Below, one piece after another: positions 11,415-21,143 of a DNA stretch of 64,000 nucleotides (position 1 is the first letter of the stretch; each line of letters begins with the position of its first letter). The stretch is from Prunus persica. Its lineage: Eukaryota > Streptophyta > Magnoliopsida > Rosales > Rosaceae. The notes beneath the pieces were generated by a model, which ran no database searches, had not been told where the DNA came from, and was given only the letters and a program-made list of their open reading frames with translations. Location of the stretch: the NCBI RefSeq assembly GCF_000346465.2, contig NC_034014.1, positions 25,572,305 to 25,636,304 on the forward strand. The letters are read 5' to 3'. The position numbers and the translations under genes are program-made.

Positions 11415-12935
11415 TTACACCTCCTGACCTTCCTCCTCCTCCTCGTCCTCATAATATTCATCCTCCTCAGCTGTGGCATCCTGGTACTGTTGATACTCTG
11501 AAACCAAATCATTCATGTTGCTCTCAGCTTCTGTGAACTCCATCTCATCCATGCCTTCACCCGTGTACCAATGCAAGAAAGCCTTCCTCCTGAACATAGC
11601 AGTGAACTGCTCGCTCACACGGCGGAACATCTCCTGAATTGAGGTCGAGTTTCCAATGAAAGTGGACGCCATTTTCAAGCCAGTGGGGGGGATGTCACAG
11701 ACAGTGGACTTGACATTGTGCGGAATCCATTCCACAAAGTAAGAGGAGTTCTTGTTCTGAACATTGATCATCTGCTCATCAACCTCCTTGGTGCTCATCT
11801 TTCCCCTGAACATGGCTGAGGCAGTTAGATATCTGCCATGGCGAGGGTCAGCTGCGCACATCATGTTCTTGGCATCCCACATCTGCTGGGTGAGCTCAGG
11901 CACAGTGAGGGCTCTGTACTGTTGTGAGCCACGTGATGTCAAAGGAGCAAAACCCACCATGAAAAAGTGAAGACGAGGGAAGGGGATGAGATTGACAGCA
12001 AGCTTTCGGAGGTCAGAGTTGAGCTGACCGGGGAATCTCAAACAGCATGTGACACCAGACATAGTTGCAGAAATCAAATGGTTCAGATCTCCAACTGTAC
12101 AAACACAAAAATCAGTATCCCAAATTCCACAATTAAGCAAACCTAAATATCAGAGAACAATTAACTGAGAAACTTACAGCTTGGGGTGCTGAGCTTGAGC
12201 GTACGGAAGCAAATGTCATAAAGAGCTTCATTATCTAGAACCATACACTCGTCTGCGTTTTCAACAAGCTGATGCACTGACAAGGTTGCATTGTACGGCT
12301 CAACAACAGTGTCTGAGACCTTGGGGGAGGGAAACACAGAGAAAGTGAGCATCATCCTATCTGGGTATTCTTCTCTGATCTTTGAAATCAACAGAGTACC
12401 CATTCCAGACCCAGTTCCTCCTCCTAGGGAATGGCACACCTGAAACCCTACAATTCGAAACAAACCCAACCTAAATACCATGTACCAATAGAACAAAAGA
12501 AAATAAATGAGAGCAAGACATTCAGGAATTTCATCAAATACCTTGTAGGCAATCACAATTCTCGGCTTCCTTGCGAACCACATCGAGCACAGAATCTATC
12601 AATTCAGCCCCCTCGGTGTAGTGGCCCTTAGCCCAGTTGTTCCCGGCACCAGACTGGCCAAAAACGAAATTGTCAGGCCTGAAGATCTGACCGTAAGGTC
12701 CAGATCTGACGCTGTCCATGGTCCCTGGCTCAAGGTCCATGAGAACAGCCCTGGGCACATACCTCCCACAACTGGCCTCATTATAATAGACATTTATCCT
12801 CTCGAGCTGAAGCTCTGAGTCTCCCTCATACCTTCCGGTGCCGTCGATGCCGTGCTCGGCGCAGACCACCTCCCAGAACTTGGCACCGATCTGGTTGCCG
12901 CACTGGCCTCCCTGGATGTGAAGGATTTCACGCAT
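11415..12935 (-). CDS. TUB: Beta-tubulin
   Basis: Three exons on the minus strand, 12935-12542, 12447-12178 and 12094-11415, join in frame to 447 residues, the usual plant length. The protein begins MREI, the tetrapeptide that in animals drives co-translational autoregulation of tubulin mRNA. It has the GTP-binding loop GGGTGSG (from about residue 140), TSRGSQQY and an acidic glutamate-rich tail ([13 protein letters not shown]), the site of polyglutamylation and MAP contact. It pairs with alpha-tubulin to build microtubules. Both introns sit where plant TUB genes usually have them. The exons use strongly conserved codons; no defects are seen. Which TUB isotype it is cannot be told from sequence alone. 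Confidence 0.97.
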
Positions 12936-13002
12936 TTTGAATCGAAAAGGCGACGAAAATCAAAACGCGAATTTAGGGTTTTGGTCTCTCTGTGAGAAAA
13001 TC

Positions 13003-13071
13003 GCAGAGAGAGAGAGAGAGGAGAAAGAAATGAATGGGGTAGGGGGGTGGGGACGGAGGCGATCTTTTATA
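13003..13071 (-). promoter_or_regulatory. Beta-tubulin core promoter and CT-repeat leader
   Basis: Reading the minus strand, TATAAAA lies at 13071-13065, about 130 bases upstream of the ATG. The transcribed leader carries a (CT)n run at about 13003-13022. This layout fits a TATA promoter with a CT-rich 5' UTR, common in highly expressed plant genes. Confidence 0.6.
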
Positions 13072-13847
13072 GAAAAGTAGGTTTTCGAGAGGCAACGGTT
13101 GGATTTGAATGGAAAAGCGGGAAGTTTTGTTTGAATGGGTGGAAATGAGCTGGGGTATTTGTTTAAGGGGATTGAGAATGGACGGTTCAGATTTGAGGGT
13201 GGGGTTGGTGGAGGATTTTGTCTTCCTTTATTTGAAATTCAAATTTTAAAAACAGCTGGGTGCCCGGAATTTTGGCTCCTTTTTTAAATTTGGTAACAAG
13301 GACAGATACAGTTTTTAATGTTTCAATCTGGCATTGAAAACCAACCTAGCGTCCCTAGCACAAGAATCGGCACTCTATCAGTTGAATGTCGCATTTTACT
13401 ATGCTTTCAAAAATAAAATAAATAATTGTTAAATTAGTGGCGTCGATCGTTTAAAATAGAAATGAAACTTTATAAGTTGCGCGTAATGCGCATGATTAAA
13501 AAAAAGCCTTTCGAACGCACATAAGAGCGTGCAGAGAGGTTAGTTGGTGATAAATCAAATTCTCGTAGAAGACTGTATAAAGTGACTCTACCATTAGCCT
13601 TTAGAATTTAGGATTTAGGGTATAGTGAGTTACAATCATTATATATCACAAACACAAACTTATGCGTAATGGTGATCGACCTAACCTAGATTATAAGTGT
13701 ACACCTCATTAATAAGGTGTCACGCTTTGAGCATCAGACTCGAGCTATGTGAAACTTGATTTTGACATAAGGAGTATCTCCCATTTTTTATTTACAATGG
13801 TAAAAGGATATTATTATTTGAATTTCCTTGAGAAATGATTAGGGGTG

Positions 13848-14370
13848 GGCATCAATCCAACCGAACCGATAAAATCGGTTGAACCAAACTATAATTATCG
13901 ATCTGGTTTGATTTACACTAAGAAAAAGTCAAATAGTTTAAAAACCAAACCAAACCGTATATGATTTGGTTTGGTTTGATTTTAAACTTGTAAATTGGGA
14001 TAAACCAAACTGGACTGTTTATATGTATATTTATTTATTTATATCTTATTTTACATGTGTAATACTCTAATTAGTTAATAACTATATATGAATATTTGAA
14101 TTGTGCTATATTAATTAATGAAATATAAAGTTTTATGACATTTTGAGCTTTATGATGGTTTCGTATTCTAGAAAATGATTTATGTATAAAGCAAGTTGTG
14201 AATTTGTTAGTTATAATTTGGCCAACAATGTTGAAAAAATGTAAAAAGAAAAAGAATTGGGATTAGGCCCAAATTGACTAAATCAAACCGAACCAAACTA
14301 TCTTAAATTGATTTGGTTTAGTTTAATTTTTTTTATAATTTTTATCTAAATTGAACCGAACCAAATCGTT
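13848..14370. repeat. AACCGAACC-rich dispersed repeat
   Basis: Opens with GGGGTGGGCATCAATCC and carries many direct and inverted copies of AACCGAACC / GGTTTGGTTT, densest at both ends (13855-13990 and 14280-14370), with an AT-rich centre. It looks like a nonautonomous repeat of a type common in plant intergenic DNA. No coding capacity or target duplication was found. Further related phrases continue to about 14690. Confidence 0.5.
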
Positions 14371-15199
14371 ATATTATAATTAATTCAGCTAAAATTTTGA
14401 GATGAAATTGATCCGAAGATGATCAAAAAATGGAGACTTTCAAGAGAACCGCCCCATGTGGCTATTGGGTTAATTGACCCAACTTGCAATTGTTTTTATT
14501 GTTGGGTGTTCCAGGCAGACCCAATTTCGTTCCTTCCGGTTCGAGTTATGCTCATAGTTTTTATCTGTCGATTCAGTTTCGTTTTGCTATTAGTGTTCGT
14601 GGTTCGAAGTTCGAACCAACATAGATTAGCCAATTTGACAACCGATTCAATATAAATTCGATTGGATTGATAAATTAGAAATCCAATTCAATCTTATTAT
14701 TATGCTAATGCCAAGATTTTTGGGAAACAAATCCAATCTGGAAACGAAGATGTAAATGACTGAATGATGCTGTTAACCAAGAAAATAAAGAGAGGAAAAA
14801 ATAACATTTAAAAAAAAAAAATCAGATCTCAGTAACTTCAGATTATCTTCAATTCCTTGTGGGAAATTGCAGATAGATAACGCAGTATTGATAAACATCA
14901 TTGATCCACTAAAAAAACATACGTAAAAACTAGAAAACAATTCGAAAAGAAAAAGCATCTCAGAATATAACTTCCCCATGGTTTTCTTCACAGGCAATCA
15001 TAGTGCAAGGATAACGATTAAAGAAAATCATCACCGATGCTCGTTTTGAAAAAATTCGACAATAATAAATAAAAACCAGAAGAATAATCAATATGAAAAT
15101 CTCGAAAAACAGATCTGGGAAATTATTAAAAAGATGAACAACATTTACTCCAGCTTAGCTTTACGCACTAACCCCATCACATAAGATAGTTTTAAGAAG

Positions 15200-15319
15200 A
15201 TGAACAAGAGCGCGATAGGGTTCGTGAAATGGCAAAGGGCGGCGGCGCAGGTATTGCGGGTTGTACAAAGCAGCGATAGTGGGAAAGGGCTTCGGAAAAT
15301 ATTTATAAGGAGGGTGTGA
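15200..15319 (+). CDS. Candidate 39-residue small ORF
   Basis: ATG at 15200 opens MNKSAIGFVKWQRAAAQ and runs to TGA at 15317-15319. The stretch is clearly more GC-rich than its flanks, and the peptide is basic and amphipathic, resembling a short mitochondrial or organellar presequence. I do not recognise a family. The opposite strand is also open here, but only from a non-ATG start. It could equally be a relic of a first exon. Confidence 0.25.
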   Translation: MNKSAIGFVKWQRAAAQVLRVVQSSDSGKGLRKIFIRRV

Positions 15320-15409
15320 TTGGAGTTAACCCTAACCACCTGTTTGGTAAGTGGGATAACTCAATCCTGGTTCGTGTATCCTAAAATATTCGTATATATT
15401 CAAAGAGTA

Positions 15410-15435
15410 GATATATATATATATATATATATATA
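15410..15435. repeat. (TA)n microsatellite
   Basis: An uninterrupted run of alternating T and A directly abuts the first unit of the palindromic repeat cluster. Confidence 0.9.
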
Positions 15436-15556
15436 CAGCCGCGCGGCTATACTATTTAAATATTCGAATATCAACACGTATAGCCGCACGGCTATACTAT
15501 TTAAATATTAGCATGTATTCGAAGAGTATAGCCGAGCGGCTATACTATTTAAATAT
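15433..15556. repeat. Palindromic repeat cluster A (3 units)
   Basis: Three units of an imperfect palindrome, GTATAGCC-N4-GGCTATAC followed by TATTTAAATATT. Cores (AGCC-N4-GGCT) lie at 15437-15448, 15482-15493 and 15530-15541, so spacing is 45 and 48. The central four bases are GCGC, GCAC and GAGC. The trailing TATTTAAATATT is shared by all three units, unlike clusters B and C. Confidence 0.9.
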
Positions 15557-17256
15557 TGAGATATATTCTGAACTAATCTTCCCTAGAAACCTGTTGATTA
15601 GAAGATAGCAGCCAATGTTACATGCTTGGAGTCAATAACAGAACATGAAATACTCGTAGCACATACCGCCACAGTAGCTGAATCTGAATCACTGAGCAAG
15701 ACAATCAAGGTAGATATCTTGTTTGGAGCTTCATCAACCCAATATAATTTACTGTTTTTGAAGACATTCAATACACAGTAATTTTGAGAATGAAATATAT
15801 ACGTAAGTGGAAGGTAGAGCAGCTTGGGTAAGATGTGGGGCAAAACAGCAGTAATCCTGACACTGAAACAGAAAAATGCAGCAACTTAGCCCAACGAAAA
15901 AAAGAAAAGCATACACAAAACAAGGTGTAAGAGAGTGGGAGTGAGAGAAGTTCACCTTAAGATTTGTTTGAGGCCATCAAAGTTTGATCATCCTCCAATG
16001 CACGCAAAAAAGTGGAGACAATTTCATCGACTGCTGAATGCTAAGCCAGCAGACTCACGAACCTCGGGCATGCAAAAAGGATATATAAAAAATCAAGACA
16101 AACACTTGTAAAATCAGAAACATCATAAGAACCTGGTTTTGGGGGCACAAATAATTAGAAAATAGTTAAATTAGGTTCCGTAACTAACGAACACATATTG
16201 CCAACTATTTTGTGCTGCTTTCGTTTTAGTCTCTCTCTCTTCTTTCTCCTCTCTTCTATTCTCTATCTCCTTACTCAAACAAGCTTCAGATTTTCCGAAT
16301 CTTTATTTTTTATTTTATTGTTAATTATTTTGATATTTTGATATTTTGATGATTGTTGTCTTTATTTTTTGGGTTAGATGTCAAATGATGTGTTTTTTGT
16401 TGTTGTGTTAGATTTGCTGTTTTTTTCTTTACCTGAGATTGGAAACTAATCATTGGTTAGATCTTGATGTGAGTTTGAGTTTCTGGTTTAATTCTTACAA
16501 AAAGTTGGGGTTTTTCTTCAATTTGAGGCAAAAAATCAGGAATTTGCATGTGATTATTGTTAAAATAAATAATAAATATTGAACTCAATTAGAGTCTGTT
16601 TTTTTGGTGCAAAATTGAATGGGTACTTAAAATCTAAGCCAGCCCAGTCTAATGCTTCAAAATCCATTATAGTCAGTTTAGGCCAACCCACCAAACAAGG
16701 TCAGAATATTTTTGTTGTTATACATGTGGTATTGCATTGGTGGAGGGAGAAGGAAATTCAAGAGAATACATGATTAAATACCATGTTCTCAACCAATTGA
16801 ACTAGAAATTTATTGCAATCAATAACTTTTTTCAGTTCAATACGTTTTATAAATATTTTAGAGCAATAACCTAATAGATATTGTTTTTCTTCAATTATCT
16901 TTTCATGTATTGAGTCGTGTCGAAAATTACCACATGAGAAACTATATTAGAAAGACCCTGTTAGATGGTGGACAAATTGTGGGGTGTGGGGAAGAAGAAA
17001 TGGTGGACAAATTGCATCCACATGTTCATCACCAAAATGGGCCACTCGTTCAAGAGAGCAGTTGCACATTTCCAACCTTCTCCCCAAGCAAACACATCAA
17101 AATAATGGAAAAGTAAAAAAGAACAACCCCCTTCCCAAGCAAAGATAGAGATATATACAAAGCCAGAACAATCCACACTTTTATAGGCACCTTTGAAGAA
17201 CCATATCCATATCAAAAACCCTGAGACTGAGAGAAGCAAACTTTACTTCTTCCAAC

Positions 17257-17865
17257 ATGGGCATGGTTTTTGGAAAGATAAGAGTGGAAACCCCAAAATA
17301 CAAAGTGCTTCAATCAACAATCGACTATGAAATCCGGCAATATCCACCTTCAGTGATAGCCCAATTAACCTACCATCCATCGCAGATGAAGGGCGACAAA
17401 GACGGCGGCTTTTCTGTGCTGGCCAATTACATAGGCGCCTTTGGAAACCCACAGAACACTAAGCCTGAAAAAATCGCCATGACAGCTCCAGTCATAACCA
17501 AAAGCTCGGGTGAAAAAATTGCCATGACGGCTCCAGTTGTGACAAAGACTGGTGGTGCTGAAGATGAGAAGAAGATGGTGACAATGGAGTTTCTGTTGCC
17601 TTCTAAGTATGAGAAGGCAGAGGAGGCTCCTAGGCCTGTGGATGAGAGGGTGGTGATTAGGGAAGAGGGTGAGAGGAAATATGGGGTGGTGACTTTTCGG
17701 GGTGTGGCTACAGATGAGGTGGTGGAAGAGAAGGTGGAGAAGCTGAAGCAGAGCTTAGAGAGAGATGGGTATAAGATTATAGGGGAGTTTTTGCTGGCTA
17801 GATATAACCCTCCTTGGACTTTGCCTCCATTCAGGACCAATGAGGTTATGATCCCAATAGAGTAG
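17257..17865 (+). CDS. SOUL heme-binding family protein (HBP2-like)
   Basis: An intronless frame of 202 residues covering a whole SOUL domain. Features seen: VETPKYKV and YEIRQYPP near the N-terminus, the repeated signature EKIAMTAPV (two near-identical copies at about 76-84 and 90-98), and a C-terminal ARYNPPWTLPPFR-NEV. The family binds heme or other tetrapyrroles; there is no signal or transit peptide, so it is probably cytosolic. The start could be M1 or M3 (MGM). The 3' part and its downstream neighbour were duplicated as a block: a decayed copy of the last third lies at 19459-19620. Lesser family versions have one AMTAPV motif; the doubled motif is a feature of many plant members. Confidence 0.93.
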   Translation: MGMVFGKIRVETPKYKVLQSTIDYEIRQYPPSVIAQLTYHPSQMKGDKDGGFSVLANYIGAFGNPQNTKPEKIAMTAPVITKSSGEKIAMTAPVVTKTGGAEDEKKMVTMEFLLPSKYEKAEEAPRPVDERVVIREEGERKYGVVTFRGVATDEVVEEKVEKLKQSLERDGYKIIGEFLLARYNPPWTLPPFRTNEVMIPIE

Positions 17866-19190
17866 TTTCTCAGATTCTTGTATGCTTCTCTGTTTTTTTT
17901 TCACATTCAGTATTAAATAAATGAAAACATGTAATTTTCTGTCGATTATATATAAATCACTATTTAGAGTTTTTCCATTTTACATTACATCTGCTGAGAC
18001 CATGAACACCGCACAAGATAATCCTACAAAAGCTTTATGTACCTCTCAACCACCAACCGATCTCCCATCATTTCTTCATTACACTGGTGGGAATCGAACT
18101 TTATACCGCACGTATATAGCTTGAAGGCAGTCTCTTAAGTAAAGCCATTAAATCCTTGCTGGGGCAAAACACGAAAAAGATGGATAAACCCTAAAGCTGG
18201 ACTCACCAATAGCTTAATTTTAGCATGACAAACTTCAACCGACACTACCATCGACTCAGTAAGCTATTGTGTGTTTCTTGCAAACAAAAAAAACAGAGGA
18301 GAGGAGAAAAGGGGAAAACTTTGAAACTGAAATTCAACCAAGTAACTGTACGTAGAGCCATGGATCAAAACTATGTTAACTTGCCCAAAATTCATAACAA
18401 TTATAAATTACAAAGAGGCATAATTCACACAGAGCTTCACCCAAAGATTAGCTTAAATACAATAACTACGATGTTTAAAATTATGAGAGGTAATCTCAAG
18501 AATTGGCATAAATGTATAAGCCCTATGATCTTTCCCTTAAGCGTGGTTCTTCCTCCTTGAATTTGTAGCAAGGTCCACCCCCTCGGATCAAGAAAGCGAT
18601 CCTCATTCAGTACTGCAAATGCATTTGCAAGTAGCAAAAAGCCTTGGATCAAAGTCACAAACCCCGTGAAAAAGGAGAGAAGAGGGAACATCTTAGTTCC
18701 TAAACAAGAAAGACACTATTCTTATGAGAATTATCAGTCAAAAAGTTTCATAAATTTCATGCATACATAAAATTAAGCCAACACAAACCGAAACTGTGCA
18801 GATCCTGAACAGGGTATGAAGGATATACATTCAAAGTAAGAAACTGATCAAAACTGAAAGACATGGACTTTACATAATTGAATCGATTCTAGAAGAAGAA
18901 AATAAACCAAAAGAAGAAGAAGCTAGGAGCTCTTACCAGCGATTACAAGTTACAGAAGAAAACCAGTCGTTTCTCGGTTGAAAGCCTCCGCCTTGTTTAC
19001 TTAGAGACAAAGGAAAGGTATCGCAAAACAAGGGTTTAAGCACTAAACCGAGCCGGGTCAGAATCCTTTGGTAACTTTTGATCTGACGGTTGAGAATACT
19101 CCACGTGTACGTTTGAGTCCAATATATGACGAACCGACAAAATTTTACAGAGGGAGGGACTGAGGAGGAGGGAGGTTGCTGATGAGCATG
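17657..19190. repeat. Segmental duplication, copy 1 (SOUL 3' part, Yos1a, FLN1-promoter-like end)
   Basis: From the last third of SOUL through the Yos1-like gene to a stretch resembling the FLN1 promoter (AGTCCAATATATGACGA, then GAGCATGGA) this block is matched by 19459-21118. The copies differ by many substitutions and indels, so the event is not recent. Confidence 0.85.
18437..18691 (-). CDS. Yos1-like (IER3IP1 family) protein, copy a, altered N-terminus
   Basis: 84 residues on the minus strand. The body (QGFLLLANAFAVLNEDRFL, PRGWTLLQIQGG, TLKGKIIGLI, LRLPLIILN) is the Yos1 family, small two-helix membrane proteins needed for ER-to-Golgi COPII transport. The family's usual start MGLWTLL is lost: the aligned codon is ACG (T) here, and translation would begin at an in-frame upstream ATG, giving MFPLLSFFTGFVTLIQ. 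A 5' UTR intron is predicted at 18936-18700. The frame is otherwise fully open, so it may still be functional or be an early pseudogene. Confidence 0.75.
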   Translation of the reverse strand: MFPLLSFFTGFVTLIQGFLLLANAFAVLNEDRFLDPRGWTLLQIQGGRTTLKGKIIGLIHLCQFLRLPLIILNIVVIVFKLIFG

Positions 19191-19324
19191 GAAGGAAGAG
19201 GAGGCTCCTAACTTCTCTAATATGGAGGTATTTATAAAGATGTGTTAACCTTAAAATATATAAAATAGGAAATAAATGTCAATTACAATAGGACAATATA
19301 AACTGATAAGTAAGACTGTATAAA

Positions 19325-19454
19325 CGGTAAGTAACCAAAATGCTGGCTAAATAAGGAATAGCCAACGGTAAGTAACCAAAATCCAAATCCTGGCTAAATA
19401 AGGAATAGCCAACGATACGTAACCAAAATCCTGACTAAATAAGGACTCGCCAAC
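19325..19454. repeat. Three-copy tandem repeat between the duplicated blocks
   Basis: Three copies of a unit of about 42-48 bases containing GTAACCAAAAT-C-TG-CTAAATAAGGA and ending GCCAAC. They sit exactly in the joint between the two duplicated blocks. Confidence 0.75.
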
Positions 19455-19458
19455 AGTT

Positions 19459-19620
19459 ATTAGGGAAGACGGTGAGAGGAAATATGGGGTGGTGAGGGGT
19501 GTGGCTACAGAGAAGGTGGAGAAGCTGAAGCAGAGGGAGTTTTTGATGGCAAGATATAACCCTCCTTGGACTTTGCCTCAATTCAGGACCAATGAGGTTA
19601 TGATCCCAATTGAGTTGTAG
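19459..19620 (+). pseudogene. SOUL C-terminal fragment
   Basis: Aligns with codons for IREEGERKYGVV through the SOUL stop at 17865. It lacks the first two thirds and any ATG, and has three deletions relative to the parent (6, 15 and 30 bases). All are multiples of three, so the frame remains open to a TAG one codon later than in the parent. The conserved end ARYNPPWTLP-FRTNEVMIPIE is kept. Confidence 0.85.
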
Positions 19621-20279
19621 TTTCTCAGATTCTTGTATGCTGCTCTGTTTTGTTCACATTCAGTATGAAATAAATAAAGCCATGTAATTTTCTGCCAAAT
19701 ATATAAGTCACTATTTAGAGTTTTTCCATTTTACAATACATCTGCTTTAGCAAATTGAGCTGCACATAATGCACTAAGTAATTTGGCATAATCATAATGC
19801 TGAGGCCATGAACACCGCACCAGATCATCTTAAAAAAGCTTCATGGACCTCTCAACAAACCGATCCACATTCAGTACTCATACCCCCTCTTAAAATGTAG
19901 ACTCATTTTATATGCCCATCCTTTTTTCGTTACAATGGAGGAAATCGAACTTCATCCTCCCTTCACTACTTGGGCCAACCTAAGACCTTTTATTTGTAGA
20001 AACAAAGATGAAGAAAGTAACCAACAGCTTAATTTTAGCATGACAAACTTCAACCAACACACTACCATCAACTCAATAAGCTATCCGCATCCCGATTCTC
20101 TTGTGTTTCTTGTGAACAACAAACAAAACAGAGGAGAAGTGAAAAGGGGAAAATTTTGAAACTCAATTCAAATAAGTAAACTATATGTAGTATACAACAA
20201 CAACGAAGGCCATGGATCAAAACCATGTTAACTACCCCAAAATTCATAAATTACAAAGAGGCATAAATCACACAGAGCT

Positions 20280-20510
20280 TCACCCAGAGATTAGCTTCAC
20301 TGCAATGGTTATGATGTTCAAAACTATAAGAGGTAATCTGAAGTATTGGCATGCATGTATAAACCCTATGATCTGTCCCTTAAGCGTGGTTTTTCCTCCT
20401 TGTATTTGTAACAAGGTCCACCCCCTCGGACCAAGAAACCGATCCTCATTCAGTACTGCAAATGCATTTGCAAGTAGCAAAAAGCCTTGGAGCAAAGTCC
20501 ACAACCCCAT
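20280..20510 (-). CDS. Yos1-like (IER3IP1 family) protein, copy b
   Basis: 76 residues from MGLWTLLQGF, the conserved family start, to KLISG. There are two hydrophobic helices, one at the N-terminus and one at the C-terminus, with LNEDRFLGPRGWTLL and TLKGQIIGFIHACQY between them. Yos1 acts with Yip1/Yif1 in budding of ER transport vesicles. A longer in-frame start at 20540 (MLKPLSVMQI in front) also exists; the family start is preferred. A 5' UTR intron is predicted at 20832-20549 with GTAAG donor and TAG acceptor. It is divergent from FLN1, whose ATG is about 630 bases away. Copy b keeps the canonical protein, so it is likely the functional gene. Confidence 0.92.
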   Translation of the reverse strand: MGLWTLLQGFLLLANAFAVLNEDRFLGPRGWTLLQIQGGKTTLKGQIIGFIHACQYFRLPLIVLNIITIAVKLISG

Positions 20511-20899
20511 TATCTGCATAACAGAGAGAGGCTTCAACATCTCAGTTCCTAACTATCAGTCAAAAAGTTTTATGAAATTTCATGCATACATAAAATTCAG
20601 CCAACGAGTCCAAAAGGGTCAATCTTAAAATTTCAAGCCCCGGCAGAAACCGTGCAAATCCTGAACAGGGTATGAAGGATTTTGGCAGAAACGATAGATG
20701 GTATTTTATGGTTTATGTCAACAGTCAATATTGAAACAGACAGATAAAATCGAACCATGGATAGAAATTCAAAGTGGGAAACTGATCAAAATTGAAAGGC
20801 ATGAACTTTACATAATTGAATCGAACTCTTACCAGCGTCAACAAGTTACAGAAGAAAACAAGTCGTTTCTCGGTTGAAAGCCTCCGCCTTGATTTCAAC

Positions 20900-21143
20900 G
20901 AGACAAGGGAAAGGTACTGCAAAACAAAGATTTAAGCACTAACCCGAGCCAGGTCAGAATTTTGTAACTTTTGATCGGACGGTTCAGGATGGTCCACGTG
21001 TACCGCTTTGAACATTTCCTCACTTTGTATTGATCCGACCCGACTTTTGAGTCCAATATATGACGACCCGATAAAATTTTTACAGACGGACTGAGAGGGA
21101 GGTTGGTGACGAGCATGGATAAACCCTAACACTCCACTCAACT
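20900..21143. promoter_or_regulatory. Shared divergent promoter region Yos1b / FLN1
   Basis: The gap between the predicted Yos1b first exon and the FLN1 ATG is only about 250 bases, so the two genes likely share it. It contains CCACGTGTAC (G-box) at about 20993 and an AAACCCTAA telo-box at about 21122. A diverged copy of it lies at about 19080-19190 upstream of Yos1a. Confidence 0.55.

Larger units (their letters stand above)
15320..17256. other. Gene-poor region upstream of the SOUL gene
   Basis: Besides the palindrome cluster there is no gene I can support. Minus-strand frames at 15600-15955 (one containing KLYWVDEAPNKI) look like decayed coding sequence but cannot be assigned. About 16215-16275 is CT-rich and promoter/leader-like, followed by T-rich DNA, without a recognisable product. 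17030-17256 should hold the SOUL promoter and leader. Confidence 0.35.
19459..21118. repeat. Segmental duplication, copy 2 (SOUL relic, Yos1b, FLN1 promoter)
   Basis: Counterpart of 17657-19190 in the same orientation. Its right end runs into the true FLN1 gene, so the ancestral order was probably SOUL, Yos1, FLN1. Confidence 0.85.

Noticed and set aside
15598..15955. Minus-strand frames containing KLYWVDEAPNKI, reminiscent of a YWTD repeat
   Set aside because: A single short phrase without a start, exon chain or other repeats is not enough to name a gene.
18070..18125. tRNA-like B-box (GGGAATCGAACTT) near the SOUL 3' end
   Set aside because: No A-box at the right distance and no cloverleaf could be drawn.
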